From assembly GCA_015499995.1 (NCBI GenBank), contig JADNRV010000180.1:1-64000 (forward strand): a stretch of DNA of 64,000 nucleotides, read 5' to 3'. The notes under the pieces are model-generated. The model was not told where the DNA came from. It saw only the letters and a list, made by a program, of their open reading frames with translations, and ran no database searches. Position 1 is the stretch's first letter. Each line of letters begins with the position of its first letter. A program made the position numbers and the translations under genes. Below, piece by piece: positions 1-11,890 of this stretch. This DNA is from Flammula alnicola. Lineage: Eukaryota; Basidiomycota; Agaricomycetes; Agaricales; Strophariaceae.

Positions 1-1122
1 GCGCCTGACGTTCTCCAGGATGACTGTAATTTATCTCTCTTCTCGTAAATATATATTGTGAACTAGTATATGATGTGCTTGCAATTCTGTAATATAACGA
101 CATTAAAATATCTCAACCGTCAGTGTAAGTACACTAATAATCATATGTCCAAGCTGGCAGCCGGTCAGTCGGAATGTTCGTTCATGTCATTCATGACTGA
201 GCCGTTTATGCTATCGGCACATTTCCGACATAATGCCTCGGCATCAAGTCGTGTTGCTCAACACACTCTCCTAGAATGGTTTTCTCCTGAAATGGCTTGA
301 AATTCAGGAGATCCCCTTGAATAACGGCAGTGCATAACTACATAATGGGGAGGTATACCGGCACGGGTGGGCTCAGGTGGTCATTTCATAAACTACATTA
401 GGATCCGGGTTGATAGGATGAACGTGGGGCAAGCGCCCATAAAGCGCAGCCCCAGTTCAACCAATGGTAGTGTTGATATTATTATTATATTGCATAGATT
501 ATAAGTGGTTGACGCCATGTGTGTATTACACATAGTCCGACAGAGGTGATAATCATCACTGTGGCGTTGCGATGAATGCCATTGGATGGAACTTGTATGT
601 ATGCGTAGTAAGTATGTACAAGTATATAGCAGGAATGAGGATGATGAAGAAAAGTGCAAACAAAAAAAACCCAATAAATTAATTTATCATGCAGTATGGG
701 AGGGATATTATCGACGCGACGGAAGTACCAGTACCAGTAATACTACAGTATGTATGTATGTTGCAACCAGAGAGCAGATGGGATATCTTTTGTACAGCAG
801 GACCGAATTGAAGCCGAAAGCAAAGTGATATGGTTGGGTGGGATGAGGAGAATGCATGTTTGGATAATGCGAAAAAGAAAAAAAAATTTACAGCGAAAAC
901 AGGGGAAAGCAGTGGCAGATAACGAAGACAAGAAACCCAACGCCTAGATGGACGAACCCGAATTATGTGTCAAGAGGAGGAGCGGGAAAATGATATGAAT
1001 ATGCTACCGTTACTGACGGATGGACCCAGCAAAGCCGTGGCAGACGAGGACCGAAAATCTCGCCACCTGAGGGAAGGAAAGGCTGAAGGATCAAGGAAAG
1101 ACCCACGCCAGGAAACGTGGGT
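1..1122. other. intergenic, no supported gene
   Basis: Only short open frames without recognisable motifs are present. The left edge of the window may contain the untranslated end of a gene lying outside. The last part is 3' flank of the phosphatase gene on the minus strand. Confidence 0.5.
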
Positions 1123-2956
1123 TTAGATTGTTCGCACCACGATTGACGTATCATCGATCCACGACTCATCCGGCATGTCCAGAGTCAGCAATCTGGACAC
1201 ACCGAACCGGTCCTCGCCGCCCAGAGCGAGGCGAAGCAGCCTAAGCGCCATATTATCCTGCCTCGACCCCGGCTCCGCGTCCGTAACGCTCCCTGGGGGA
1301 TCGCGGGAGACCATACTGCGGGCCCAGCTCTCGATGACGCGCTGCTGGCGTTCGCCGTCACACAGAGCGGCGAAGCCATCGGACGCGAGAATGAGGAACC
1401 GGGGTAGCGGCGCAGAAGGCAGCTGCACGGCCGACTTGTTGGTGTAGGACCAGAACGTGTTCTTGCTTGTACCGGCCGAGGGCGACGTCGTCGCCTGCGC
1501 GGACGCATCGTCCCCATCGAGCCTGCGGTGGGTTATTTGAGGTTCGGCGGTGATGTATGGCGGTGTTTTGTTGCGCACAAGGAATTCTTCCCATGGAGAA
1601 GTGTTGTGGAATCCGGGGAAAAGGTTGTATAGGATGCGCCGAGTGAATGCGGGGGGCTGCTTGAAAGGGATATCACCAAAACCTGTCAATTAAACATCCG
1701 GGTTCGACCACCCATCGTCATGATTGAAGGCGACGGGCGGAAGAAGAAAGGAGGGGTATTAATCCGGTGAGTTTCGCGAACTTGGAAAATGACGGGAAAG
1801 ACATACATCTTGTCGGGGCAATGGCGCCCAAAACTCTGTTGTCGAGAACACATTCCGGTTCACCGGGATGGCTTTGCCGTACGCGTTCCAGCTCGGCAGC
1901 ATTGTCTCCATTATGGTTCACAGTTAAGGCTTCAACCTTCCAGTCCTTCGCGTTATTACTCGGGGAAGCCAGAACTAGGAGCGGAATAGATGGAAATCAG
2001 CGAAAGGTTCTATCACTCCGTTGGTGACGCAACCAGCGGCCCTTGTCTTAGTTGGGGTAATGAACGTAAAAACCGGAAACAGTACTCACATGCTTCACAA
2101 TCGCCGAGATTTGCAATCCATAGATTTGTGTGTTCTGGGTCAACAAGCGCCACTAGGGCCGTAGTCCCATACATGCACAATCTAGCCTTTCGCCAATTAG
2201 CTCCGCCTTTGTGTTGGTCGTTAATGATATCCCGTATCTGAGCGTCAGTGTAGTTGTCCAACTGGTCTACTGAGCCTCCGAACAGATCGAGCACATCATG
2301 TGCGATCGCATCGTCAAATGCCATGATTGCCTTTGTGAAACAAGCGGAAATCGATTCCGGCGTGGGTTTTACACCGGAGTTGGAGTCTTCCGCCTCTCTG
2401 AGGAAGTCGCGAACGATAATAGGCAAATGGTGTGCAACGTGCTCCACGGTGACGTCTCCGAGGTGACCTTTTCAACACAACCAAGGAGGGGGAAACACGG
2501 TCAGCAGTCGTCGAGCGCAATATTTTTGCCACAGCACTCACCGTCAAAAACACCTGTAAAGGCCCATAACCGATCATTCACTTCCAGCTGTGTGACGACG
2601 TAGCGATCCTGAGTCTTCACGGAAGGGGCGGGTTGAAAATTTACGCTGTCGGCCTTAAATTTTCCCTGGGGGCCAATGGGCGAGCTGTGTGGCTTTGCGA
2701 GTATCCTGAGCTCGCGCCATAAATCCTGTTCGTCGAGAAGCTGGTACGGACGTGGCCACGGTCCATCTTCAGGACCGAATCGCGAGCCAGGTATGTCATG
2801 CGGGTAGGCCCACTTGTAGGAGACGCGCTCTGCGATCATCATAGCCAAAAAGTGGTATACGCGACGAAGGTAGTCTGCGAAAATTGTGGAAGAGAAGAAG
2901 GGGGATGGACGTAGTGGAGCCAGGAGGAAAGACGAAAGATAGAAAGAGAGTGGCAA
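1123..2956 (-). CDS. PP2C-family Ser/Thr protein phosphatase
   Basis: Metal-dependent (Mg/Mn) protein phosphatase of the PP2C fold, closest in style to the mitochondrial PDP/Ptc5-Ptc6 type. The motifs appear in order across about five exons. GVFDG joins across an intron (about 2463-2533) to HLGDVTVEH, giving FDGHLG in place of the usual FDGHGG. YGTTALVALVD and NLGDC correspond to the GTTA and NxGD metal motifs. RVLGAIAPTR joins over an intron to CFGDIPFK (the TRxFGD motif). FLILASDGFAAL is the ASDG motif, and DDTSIVVRTI at the C-terminus is the final DDxTVxVV metal motif. The chosen start at 2956 gives a hydrophobic, Arg-containing N-terminus that could be a mitochondrial presequence. A downstream Met at about 2842 (MMIAERVSYKW) is the alternative. 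The family call is firm. The substrate and localisation are inference. Confidence 0.85.
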
Positions 2957-3996
2957 AGGATATGACTAGTCGAGTTTTAAGACGAATTTGAACTGTGTAG
3001 TCAGCACGGCAGGTCAGGTCCACGCGACCCGCAAGGTCCGATAAGACAGGCTTGAGAGAGGGCTTCTTGCAACAAATGGATGAAAATGGCACAAAATCTA
3101 CATCACCACTTGGAGATCTCATTCGTCCCGAGGAATCATATTATTATTGTCACGGGGCATCTCTGCCCTGAGTACTGTCCGATGAGAATTCCCTCCTGAT
3201 ATATTCACGTCTCTCGCCATAAATGGCTCACAGTGCGGGGAACATAGTAACCTGCTCACCAGAGGGCCTTCAGGAGGCAACGCGTCAGCAAAGGATGAGC
3301 TGGCCACTCGGCCATCACAAGGGGTACATTGCTTACGACACAACAACTGCGTTACGGCGAGCATTTGTCATTTTTTTTCGGATTAAACGTCATTTTTTAA
3401 TCTAGAGGGGGGCGAAAAAGGGGTGTGCAGAAGAGGAAAGGCGCACATTGACTGTCAACTCACTAGAAAAGAAAGCATATCATGCTTCGGACAAAGTCAA
3501 GTCTCCCCCGCATGGGATAATATGTCTCAGAGCGTTTTGCATGTTTAAAATAACAAGCGGCGTTCAGGAAGGCTAGAGCTTAATTAGAAGCGATGGGGCT
3601 CGCTGTGTTACATTAACGAATGTTACAGGTGCTAACGAAACATGTTATATATGGAACCAATCCAGATTGCTTGAATGAAAGGAATGACGTCTGGGGTAAA
3701 AGAAGATCCCCGCGTCGTGTGTTCTGTCGTATACAGTAGTGCGGCATGATGATGGATGCTGATATCGATGCAAGTAAAAAATAGAGTAGGCGTTAGACGA
3801 GGAGGATGTGAAAAAAAAGGAAAGAAGCCTCGTTTTTGTGGTGATACAATTTAAAAAGTGTCCGTCCATCTGTCTAGTAGGAAAAGAGAAGGGGATCAAA
3901 CAAGAAGATTGGAGTTTGGCCGGTCTATCGTACCGGAGGGGGGCAACGGCCTAACGCTGGGGTCGACTTTGCTTAATGCGAAGGCGGAAGCGTGGC
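2957..3996. other. intergenic, no supported gene
   Basis: This spans the upstream flank of the phosphatase gene and the 3' flank of the cysteine-rich membrane protein gene. Open frames are short and lack motifs. An upstream exon of the phosphatase around 2990-3122 was tested, but it does not splice in frame to the next exon. Confidence 0.45.
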
Positions 3997-6900
3997 CTAG
4001 TATATTCCTTGACGGAACGGATTGCGTGAAAATGATCCGCCCGTATTCATGGGCTGGAGGACCACGGTGTCTTGAGAAGGAACTAGCTGCGATTGCATTT
4101 GCTGCTCTTGTTGCTGCTGTTGAGCTTGAGGCTGAGGCGCCACAGGCGTGAGCCAATATGAGCCCTGTCCCATAGCCGTGTTGGGCGTTAACGTAACAGG
4201 GATGGGCATAAAACTTGTGCCTGTCGCCGTTGGTCCTATCGTGCCGATGACGGGCTGAGAAACGCCGACGACGCCAGGCCGCACAGACATCACGTATGCC
4301 TGAGCTTCAGTGGGCGATGCATAGGGAACGTAGCCAGCACTGGCAGCTGTAGTGGTCATTTGCAACGGTAACGGAGGAGCTCTATTCTGATCTTCATCTA
4401 GATCGACCAACACACCCTCCTTGGTTAGGTTCCGCGTTCTCCCAGAACTGGTAGTGCTCATGGAGAGCCTCGAGGCTCGAGAAGCGTCCTTCTTTATTGG
4501 TTGCCGCGGCTCAGGAGTATGTCGTTGGTTGCCCGTGACCTCCGAGTAGAGCGAATCACGTTCGAGCCGGCGCTGATTATGTCGCTGGCTGTATTGTCGA
4601 TCCTCGAGACCAGGTAGTGTCGATGGAGCCCTGCTTGACCTCGTATATGCCGAATAATTATACGCATCAATGAACTGATCAACGGCGTCTTTGCTTTCCC
4701 TCCTCGACCTCTCTTCCACAACGCCCATCGGTTTAAGCTTGATGTCCTGCTTCGAGTAAACCGAGCTAGGCGGCCTCGAGCCCACCTCGGAATGATGTCG
4801 ACCATGGTGGTTATATGCGACAGGCAACACAGCGCCATGCGTCTCCCTTGGTAACTTATTCGCAGCTCGATGCCCAAACAGTCTCTCCCCAAATCGTGCA
4901 ATGCGCCACCTCCATCCATGTGGCCTGTCCAGTTTCTTGGCTGAAGCGAACATGGCTGTGCGCTTCGCACGCTGTTTCTTGGCGCGTCGTCGCCAAAGCA
5001 TGACAATGACGACGAAAATAAATGCACACCCAAGCGCCATGAGCAGGATCTGCCACCACTCCAAAGGCCGATGCGTTGTGACGATAACAGTAGGATCTGC
5101 CAGGCCCGTAATGGAAGGCAGAGGCGCAGGCGTGGCCGTCCCAGACGCGGTGGGAACCTGCACCAGCTCCGACAAACACACACCGAGGCCAGGAATAACA
5201 CTCGACGCGCTCGCGCAGTTCGCCGCCACGCAAGACCCGGCACGGAGTACTTCCGTCGAGCTCGAACACGCGAGGCAGCTGCCGGGTCCGGATGCTGAAC
5301 AGCTCGAGCAGCTCGAGTCGCACGGCTGACACGAGGCGGATGTTTTGTCGAAAAACTGGGATTTCGCGCACGTTGGAAGGCAGCGACCGTTCGTGAGAAC
5401 CGGTCGCCCAGCTGGGCAGGACGCGCATTGGTTGAAAGATGGTCCGGAACACGTCGCACAATCCGGATGGCACTTGACGCAAGATCCAGAGGAGCTGAAT
5501 GTGTTGGACGGACAGGTGGAAACGCACTGCCCAGAAGAGGCTAGTTGGCCGGAGGGGCAGGTAAGGCAGAAATCAGCAGACCCCACGCATGTACCGCATG
5601 AAGATGAACAAGCTGCGGAGAGAGGGAACAAATCGGTGAAAGGTAAAGGCAATAGGAAAACGAGACGCACCGGTACAGGTAATGTTATCTTGAGGCGATA
5701 CAAAAGTACCCGTTGGGCAGCTCCCGATACATTGCCCTTGCGAAAGCACAGATCCGGGCAAGCAACCAGTACACTGGAGCTGATTAACGGTTGACGCAAC
5801 GTTAAAGTTCGGAATCTTGCATGAAGTGCATTTGGCCCCGCAGCCTACAAATGGATGAGTGCCCACAACTCGTGACATGGTTTACCAAACAACTTACTGT
5901 CGCACTCGTTTTTATTGTTGTCCGCAATCATCCCATTTGAGCCTTGGCACACACCGTTTGTGTCTACGCCGACACAGTTGCCGTTGAACGTGTATTGTCC
6001 TGCAGCGCAAAGGATGCAATTGTTGGATGATGGACCGTTGCAAGTCCTGCATGAAGGCGAACATTGAGAACACGCAGCACCGGCGCTAAAACTTCCATCA
6101 GGGCAAACCGTTCCGCTCGTCGTCGTCGATGGCAATGCATCGCATTTGGTCTTGTCGTTGGCGTCCTGCGTGAAACCCTGCTTGCAGGAAATGCATGCCC
6201 CCGTTGTATCAGCACATTGCGTACATCCCAGCTGACAAACTAAGTTTTCATTAGCAAGCCAGTTTTTTTGCTTAAAATACAACACATAAAAATACCTTGA
6301 CAGTCTCCTGTGGAGGTGAGGAAGAAACCGGGAGCACACGTAGCACATGCCGTCCCGTTAGTGGCGGTCGTCCACCCAGGATTGCATACGCATTGCCCAT
6401 TAGCTCCGCATTGCCCATTCAGGCAGTTGCAAGTCGATGGAGCGTTTGCCACAACGGGTACCAAACAACGACCAGATCCTGAAATACCTTGGTCACAAGA
6501 CGGGCATCCAGCGGGGCAAGGTTGGCATGTTGGTCCAAAGAATCCCGCTGCGCACGTTTCACAGGAAGACCCAGCAAATCCGGTTGGACAAGTGCATGTT
6601 CCTGAAGCAGAACAGACACCAGCACCGGAGCATGCTGGAGAGCATGCAGAGGATTGGATGTCAACGAGGGACAGTGAACGCGATGCTGCGGACGGAAGTT
6701 GAGAAATGTCGGGAATCGCGTCCCAGACGACTATGCGGTCGTTGCTTGAACCGGACGTTACAGCTGCCCAAACGTTGGTGGAAAGTGCTATGGAACTCGC
6801 GGCGAGAGGCGTAGAGTTGTTTCCAAGGGGAGAGGAAGGAAGCTGTGAGAAGGCTGCTTGGCCGGAGTAAAGTGGCAGTGAATATATGGCAAGTCCTGGT

Positions 6901-7323
6901 TCAAGGTTCAGGTTGAGGGGTAGAGAGGACAGATTTGTCGATCCAAAGCCTGGTGAAGTGGCAAGAGTGGCAGAGGCAGATGTTAATAAATTATGAAGCA
7001 GCTGGGGGTTGGTTGTGGCTGTGTATTGTCCTGGAAGTAATTGGACACTCGTAGAGGCTCCTGAGGCTGAAAGCTTTGCACCAACTATAACATACATGTT
7101 CAGTAGTTCTCTGAGTAATAGCCACCAAGGAACGCACTGGTTGTATTCGAAAGACCCTGGAGGCATTGTCCAGCAACACATACGACAGAGAGCGAAGATT
7201 GCGCGACTGATTGCGCGACTGAAGACGTGTTAGCAAAATGCGCAGAACAGAAAACACAAAGTACTCACAGACAGTCGCGCTGAAGGCGAAGTAGAGAACA
7301 AAAAGGAGCATCGACAGCATCAT
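3997..7323 (-). CDS. EGF/furin-like cysteine-rich single-pass membrane protein
   Basis: Large secretory-pathway protein built like a growth-factor-receptor cysteine-rich ectodomain. It starts with a signal peptide (MMLSMLLFVLYFAFSATV), cut by an intron near 7267. A Ser/Thr-rich region follows, then EGF-like units such as CSPACSGAGVCSASGTCTCP and a series of furin-like repeats (CPSGQ, CPAG, CSSCSASGPGSC) down to about 5200. One transmembrane helix (WQILLMALGCAFIFVVIVM, near 5040) is followed by a basic stop-transfer stretch WRRRAKK. A cytoplasmic tail of about 350 residues rich in Ser, Arg, Pro and Gln ends with a polyGln-rich stretch and FRQGIY. The stop is at 3997-3999. Fungal proteins of this design are usually annotated only as growth factor receptor domain proteins, and a surface sensing or adhesion role is inference. 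Exons are joined by short introns near 5600-5680, 5840-5900, 6240-6300 and 7120-7267. Confidence 0.85.
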
Positions 7324-8483
7324 AGTCGTCGAGCTCGACGAAGAAATATAACAGGGAAGGTAGTGGTTGATGCGAAAGCAAGCTTTCTGTTATGCGAACC
7401 GAAAGGCTGCCCAAAAGGGATTTCCGCTATGGCCCCAGTTTCCATGGCCCATTGTTCTCGCATGCCGATGTGTGAGCTTCGGCGTTGGTTCATTCCTATC
7501 ATTCGAAAAGACAATGAGCGGAGGTGTGTATCCAAGGGTTGTTCCATTTTCGGACAATAGCAGGCCGATATTTGCTTATGTAATTGCACGTAAACACATT
7601 GACAACAGACCTTTTTCCCACGGCTTGAATAAACAAGGTCGCCAGGGCCGGCGCTTGCTTCTTCCTTTCGTTCCTCTCCGCGCAGCTCCAGCTGGCTGGC
7701 TTCTTGAAATCATCGCAGTTCTTTGTATCGGTTGAGAGATGAATATCTTGGCAAAGTAACACTTTGCCGCGTCGGTCGAACTTTCGCGACCTTATTCCGC
7801 CGGACCACCAATTATTGATCAAATAGCGTTAGGGCATGACACGACTTGACCCAGACGCTTTTCAATTTTTATATGACCTCCGGGATCTGGCCCTCAAAAG
7901 CAAATGGCTATGACACCATTCAGCATCTCATTGATACTCTCATGTATACGGTCTCCTCGGTGTATACCTATATCAGTTGCATGGAGCACAAACAACGACT
8001 GCTGGTGCAACGCAAGGAGGCAAGGCATATAGATGTTGGCACTGTACTGGTACGGCACCCAGACATAGCAAAGTTCGGTAAACTGAAATCTGCGTTTCAA
8101 TTGTCAGGTTCTGCCAGCATCGAGCAGCGGGTGTCAGTAGAAAATGTGGATAATGGGATCCCTTCCTTGGCTGTTCATCAAGGACATTTAAATATTCCGG
8201 TGAGATGCTTATCAGACGTCCAGTGTGGCGCAGTCGCTCCGCCTCATGATCCTCCTACAGAGACCCACGACAAGAAGAGCAGAGTGGAATTCTGGTGTAC
8301 ATAGTTTGCTGTGCATGTAAGTACCTAGCACTGCCACAAGGCTAGCCAGAACTGCGCGACCAAACACAGCCATCGTAGCTTACGTAAGAGGCGCACCCTG
8401 GAAAAATTTCCTTTTAAACAGGACGCTGACTGGCAGGAGCCCATCCATCGACCTCGACCATAACCACTTCCACAAGCTGCATT
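7324..8483. other. intergenic between divergent genes
   Basis: This 1.16 kb stretch separates the minus-strand membrane protein gene from the plus-strand calcipressin gene. It should hold both promoters. An open frame at 7846-8304 lacks an ATG start and family motifs, so it is not called. Confidence 0.5.
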
Positions 8484-9263
8484 ATGGCGCGATACATCTC
8501 TCCCGAGCCAGAAGAGCGCTCCTCTTCACCCTCTCCGCCCCCATCACAGCCAACGAACACCCTGGCGGTGACGTCGCTCCCCAAGTCGTTTTTTGAACCC
8601 CTTATTTTGTCCATGCTCCGCGAGCACTTCGCTTCTTTTGGCGATATCAACCAATGGGTGCCATTGCAGGGCTTTGGGCGCATCATCATCGTTTATGAGT
8701 TCGAGCACCACGCGGAGGACGCAAAGCAGAAATGCGACCCCATCATCGTTGACAGCCACGACGACGAGTGAGTCCCAAGCCATGCATCGCTTTTTCCTTC
8801 CCCGATTTCCTAATCTTTTCTCTTTTCTTCTAGCTCTAGAATCATACTACGGGTCTATCGTGCAGATCCAAACCCTCTCATCACACGAGGAGAGCATTCG
8901 TGGATTCCACACACCAGTTACCTCAAACCACCGCCGATCGAGAAAAACTTCCTTATCTCACCTCCCGGATCTCCGCCAGTCGGCTGGGAGCAAATCAAGG
9001 AGGATCCACCCAACGTGGCTCCCCTTGCAGAGGACCTTATCCAAGCTCTGCGCAAGTTGCAAACCCATGACGAGCAACCTGCTTTTGAGCAACTCCTTGA
9101 CCCGCGTGATGGGTGCGGAGTTGGTGTCTACGTCGAGGACTGCGATGCCAGTGACTTCAACTTTGAAGTTTCGGAGGAGAATTGGGTGTATGGCGAGACT
9201 GCTCCTGCAAGGGAGAAATGGAGGAGCTTCGCAACGGCCATGCCTCCCGTTATGTCTTCTTGA
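8484..9263 (+). CDS. RCN1: calcipressin (RCAN-type calcineurin regulator)
   Basis: Regulator that binds and modulates the calcium/calmodulin-dependent phosphatase calcineurin. There are two exons, 8484-8767 and 8834-9263. The donor GTGAGT and the acceptor TTCTTCTAG join in frame to give DSHDDDSRIILRVYRADP. The product is 237 residues, which is normal for the family. An RRM-like N-terminal region (TLAVTSLPKSFF, then a segment containing SFGDINQWVPL) is followed by the family signature FLISPPGSPPVGWE and by a C-terminal acidic region. The signature matches the conserved LxxPPxSPPxGW box that identifies calcipressins, so the call is firm. An acidic DDD at the splice join precedes the RIILRV strand. 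In the family, transcription is often under calcineurin control through Crz1, but no Crz1 site was verified here. Confidence 0.93.
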
Positions 9264-10225
9264 TTTTCCTCTTTTTTGTATCTCGTGAGTTCTTTTCCTG
9301 TTGCCTTCTTTCATATCTTCCGTTTTGCTTCTATCTTCTACTTGATGATAAACCTATCAGACCTGTTCCGAGTTACCGCTTTGAGGACAAACCGATATTG
9401 CCTTTTAATTCTGATTTTTCTTTGTCTCTCTTATCTCATCATGTCCTCTTCATTTTACTGACTTTATCTTCTATTAGATACGCTCTTGCATTTTGATGAC
9501 CTGTATTGTTTACTGTTACATGTCTGTGAGTGTCCGTTCCTCCTCTTTTCTTTTGCGGATGAATACCATTCAGACCTGTTCTGATCCTTTGTGGAGACAA
9601 ACCGAATATTGCCTTTTATTTCTGATTTTTCAATTCTTCCTTTCATTCCGAATTTCCTCGACATGAAACTGAAGATTCATTCTTTTTTTCAGGGAACTTT
9701 TATCATTCTCATTCATCATTCTTGTAAAACAACTATACCGCATATCATGATTGAGTCCTTGACAAACACTTATTAGTACTCACTATAGCTTCCTTTTACA
9801 ATTGTATCCATGCCTCATATATGTCCCTAGACTCGTGGTCGACTACTGTATTCTGCATAATTTAATATCGCTCCTATCTGATGTCACGCTCATTCCATCT
9901 CATTGTGAAGTGCCTGCAGAGACCGCGTGCCGTGAAATTTCCGAGACTTACGGCGTTTGTACCACAGCTTTAGTCGTACCGCCTCCTTTGTTGGTGTTCT
10001 CTGATAACGTTAACATTTCATAGCTTTTGCATCGAAGATGTTGGGCACGAATTTGCTGTTCGATGCAGGTGACATGAGTCCTATCCGTGCTTTGTGCTAT
10101 TGTACTGGTATTGAATTGTATACAAATTTAAAAGAAGAGAGAAAAGCCTTACTCATATGAGATTTTGTACACTAGATGCAGATGCAGAGCGAGAGTCCAA
10201 TGATGATCGATGATTAGTGATTCCT
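9264..10225. other. convergent 3' flanks, T-rich
   Basis: This lies between the ends of calcipressin (+) and the CCDC124-like gene (-). It is T- and C-rich and contains a diverged direct repeat (listed separately). No coding sequence is supported. Confidence 0.5.
9283..9690. repeat. diverged direct repeat, about 213-base offset
   Basis: The block starting CAGACCTGTTC at 9358 is followed by GACAAACCGATATTGCCTTTTA and a T-rich tail. The same order of words recurs from 9571 (CAGACCTGTTC, then GACAAACCGAATATTGCCTTTTA). Flanking TTCCTxTTxCTTTT words also recur. The offset is 213 bases. The origin is not recognised. Confidence 0.6.
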
Positions 10226-11298
10226 TCACTTTTCGCGGAGGCGCTCTTCGACCTGAGCCTTCTTTCCCTTCAGAGCCTCGACTTTCTCGTCTTTGGAGGC
10301 GTCGTAAGCGACCGTGACTTGGTTGTATCTAGAATCAAGAGTTAAGAGATATTCGATGGGAAGATAAATCGCCCAACTCACGGATTCTCGGGTGACTTCT
10401 GGAACTGCTTGTAAAGTAGATCCTACAGATGATAGATGATTGAGTCGTGTTCGCGATGTACAGAAAAGGTTTTAAAAAACCTTGTATTGTTGCAGTCGCA
10501 GACCAGGATGCTGGAAATGATAGTCAGTCAGCGATGGAAGGGAAGATTAAGAGGATAAAGTTTCACCTCTTGCCGAGCATTTGGGAGTTCGCGTTCCTGA
10601 TATGCTTCCAATGCAGCCTACAAGGGATCAGCAGGTTAATCAGGCCTCAAACGTGAGCATAAATACCTTGAATCGACGCTAGAGACAATGTTAGAAAGAA
10701 TCAACCAAAACTGTAGGATTGCTATCGCACCTCTGGATGTCTCTCGAGACCCGCTGCCTGCTGTCCGACACTCGCTTTATCCATCTTGGCCGTCACGACC
10801 TCCAGAAGATCGATAGCGTTATCAATACCAGTAGCCGCGAAGCTCTCCACCTCCGCTTCTGGCTCTTTGGCTTTGGGATTGGAAGGCTCGGCGGCCAGCC
10901 CTCCACCAGCAGCGATCGCACCGGGGCCTGCAGGTTTTGTGTCCTTCGCTGCTGCCTTGGTCTTTTTGGGAGCAGCAGGCTTGGGTTTGGCAGCCACGGC
11001 GGCCTCTTCCTCCGCCAGGATTCGTGCGTTCTCAGCTTTGCGTGCCAGCTCAGCCTTGCGCTTCTCCTCTTTTTCTTCTTGCTTGGCTTTGCCGCCCTTC
11101 ACATCCTTGTCGGCCCATTTATCGGCTTCCTTCTTTTCCTATAAAACAAAGTGCAGATGTTTAACGATGGGATGCGATGATCAAGAGATAGGTGGAGCGT
11201 ACTTTTTCCAAGGCTGCTTGCTCCTGTTTCTTTGATTCATTCTCAGCCTTTTTTGCCCTCCCGCTCTCCTTCTTCGCGTTTCCTCCCTTTGGAGGCAT
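10226..11298 (-). CDS. CCDC124/Oxs1-like ribosome-associated coiled-coil protein
   Basis: Homologue of the CCDC124/Oxs1 family, whose yeast relative Lso2 binds idle ribosomes and helps translation restart. The N-terminus (MPPKGGNAKKESGRAKKAEN) is Lys/Glu-rich and predicted coiled coil. A middle Ala/Pro/Lys-rich linker is followed by GIDNAIDLLEVVT. The conserved C-terminal domain is assembled from small exons: HPE, then a 12-nt exon at 10667-10678 encoding RRFK, then AALEAYQERELPNARQE, HPGLRLQQYK, DLLYKQFQKSPENP and YNQVTVAYDASKDEK. It ends in EERLREK. The ATG at 11296-11298 begins the MPPKGG stretch, typical for the family. The domain order and C-terminal signature make the family call firm. 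The ribosome role is taken from homologues. Confidence 0.92.
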
Positions 11299-11890
11299 GA
11301 TTGATCAGATGGAAGAGAGGTAAGGAATAAGTTGTAAATAGGTTCCTTTTGTCGAGTCCTGTAACGATCTGCAGTCCTGATGGATTAAGGATGAGTTAGT
11401 ACATGCCAAAACAGAATTGGATTGAATAGTGCGCACTTTGAGCGAGAGTTGCTTAAGCAAAGCAAGGTAGACGAGGAGAGATCGAGTAATCCGGATCCGA
11501 CATCATATGCTTTATCTTATCTGATAATCTTTGATTCAGACTGATTGGTAACAGCTCTTGACAACCTAAACTCCCAAAACTCGGACCTTGGATGATTACC
11601 GTCACCGTCTCTTGAGCCTCTACTGCCATTCGACTAGAGACGCTTCCTCTACGGAGGAACTGTCCGGAGTATCGAGCTTAGAAGTTAAATGATATCTATC
11701 TTTACCACAAGACTCGCCAATTTTGCCTTTATCCAACTTGGACTGCTCCAACCGCTGCCTTAAAGGTCCGGCTTACCAGGTTATCTTCAGCTTCTCAGGT
11801 TCTCGTAAGCTTGTCCCTTCCCTATCATTGCCTTGGTTCACTGGCAGCCAGAAATCCAGGTCTACGTTTCTTATCACTTTGCAGATAGAT
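11299..11890. other. divergent promoter region
   Basis: This 0.6 kb lies between the starts of the CCDC124-like gene (-) and the MFS transporter gene (+). An open frame upstream of 11891 runs in phase into the transporter but lacks motifs. No TATA box is convincing. Confidence 0.45.

Noticed and set aside
7846..8304. 152-residue open frame upstream of calcipressin
   Set aside because: It starts at a TTG, not ATG, shows no domain and no splice sites in phase. It is more likely promoter sequence.
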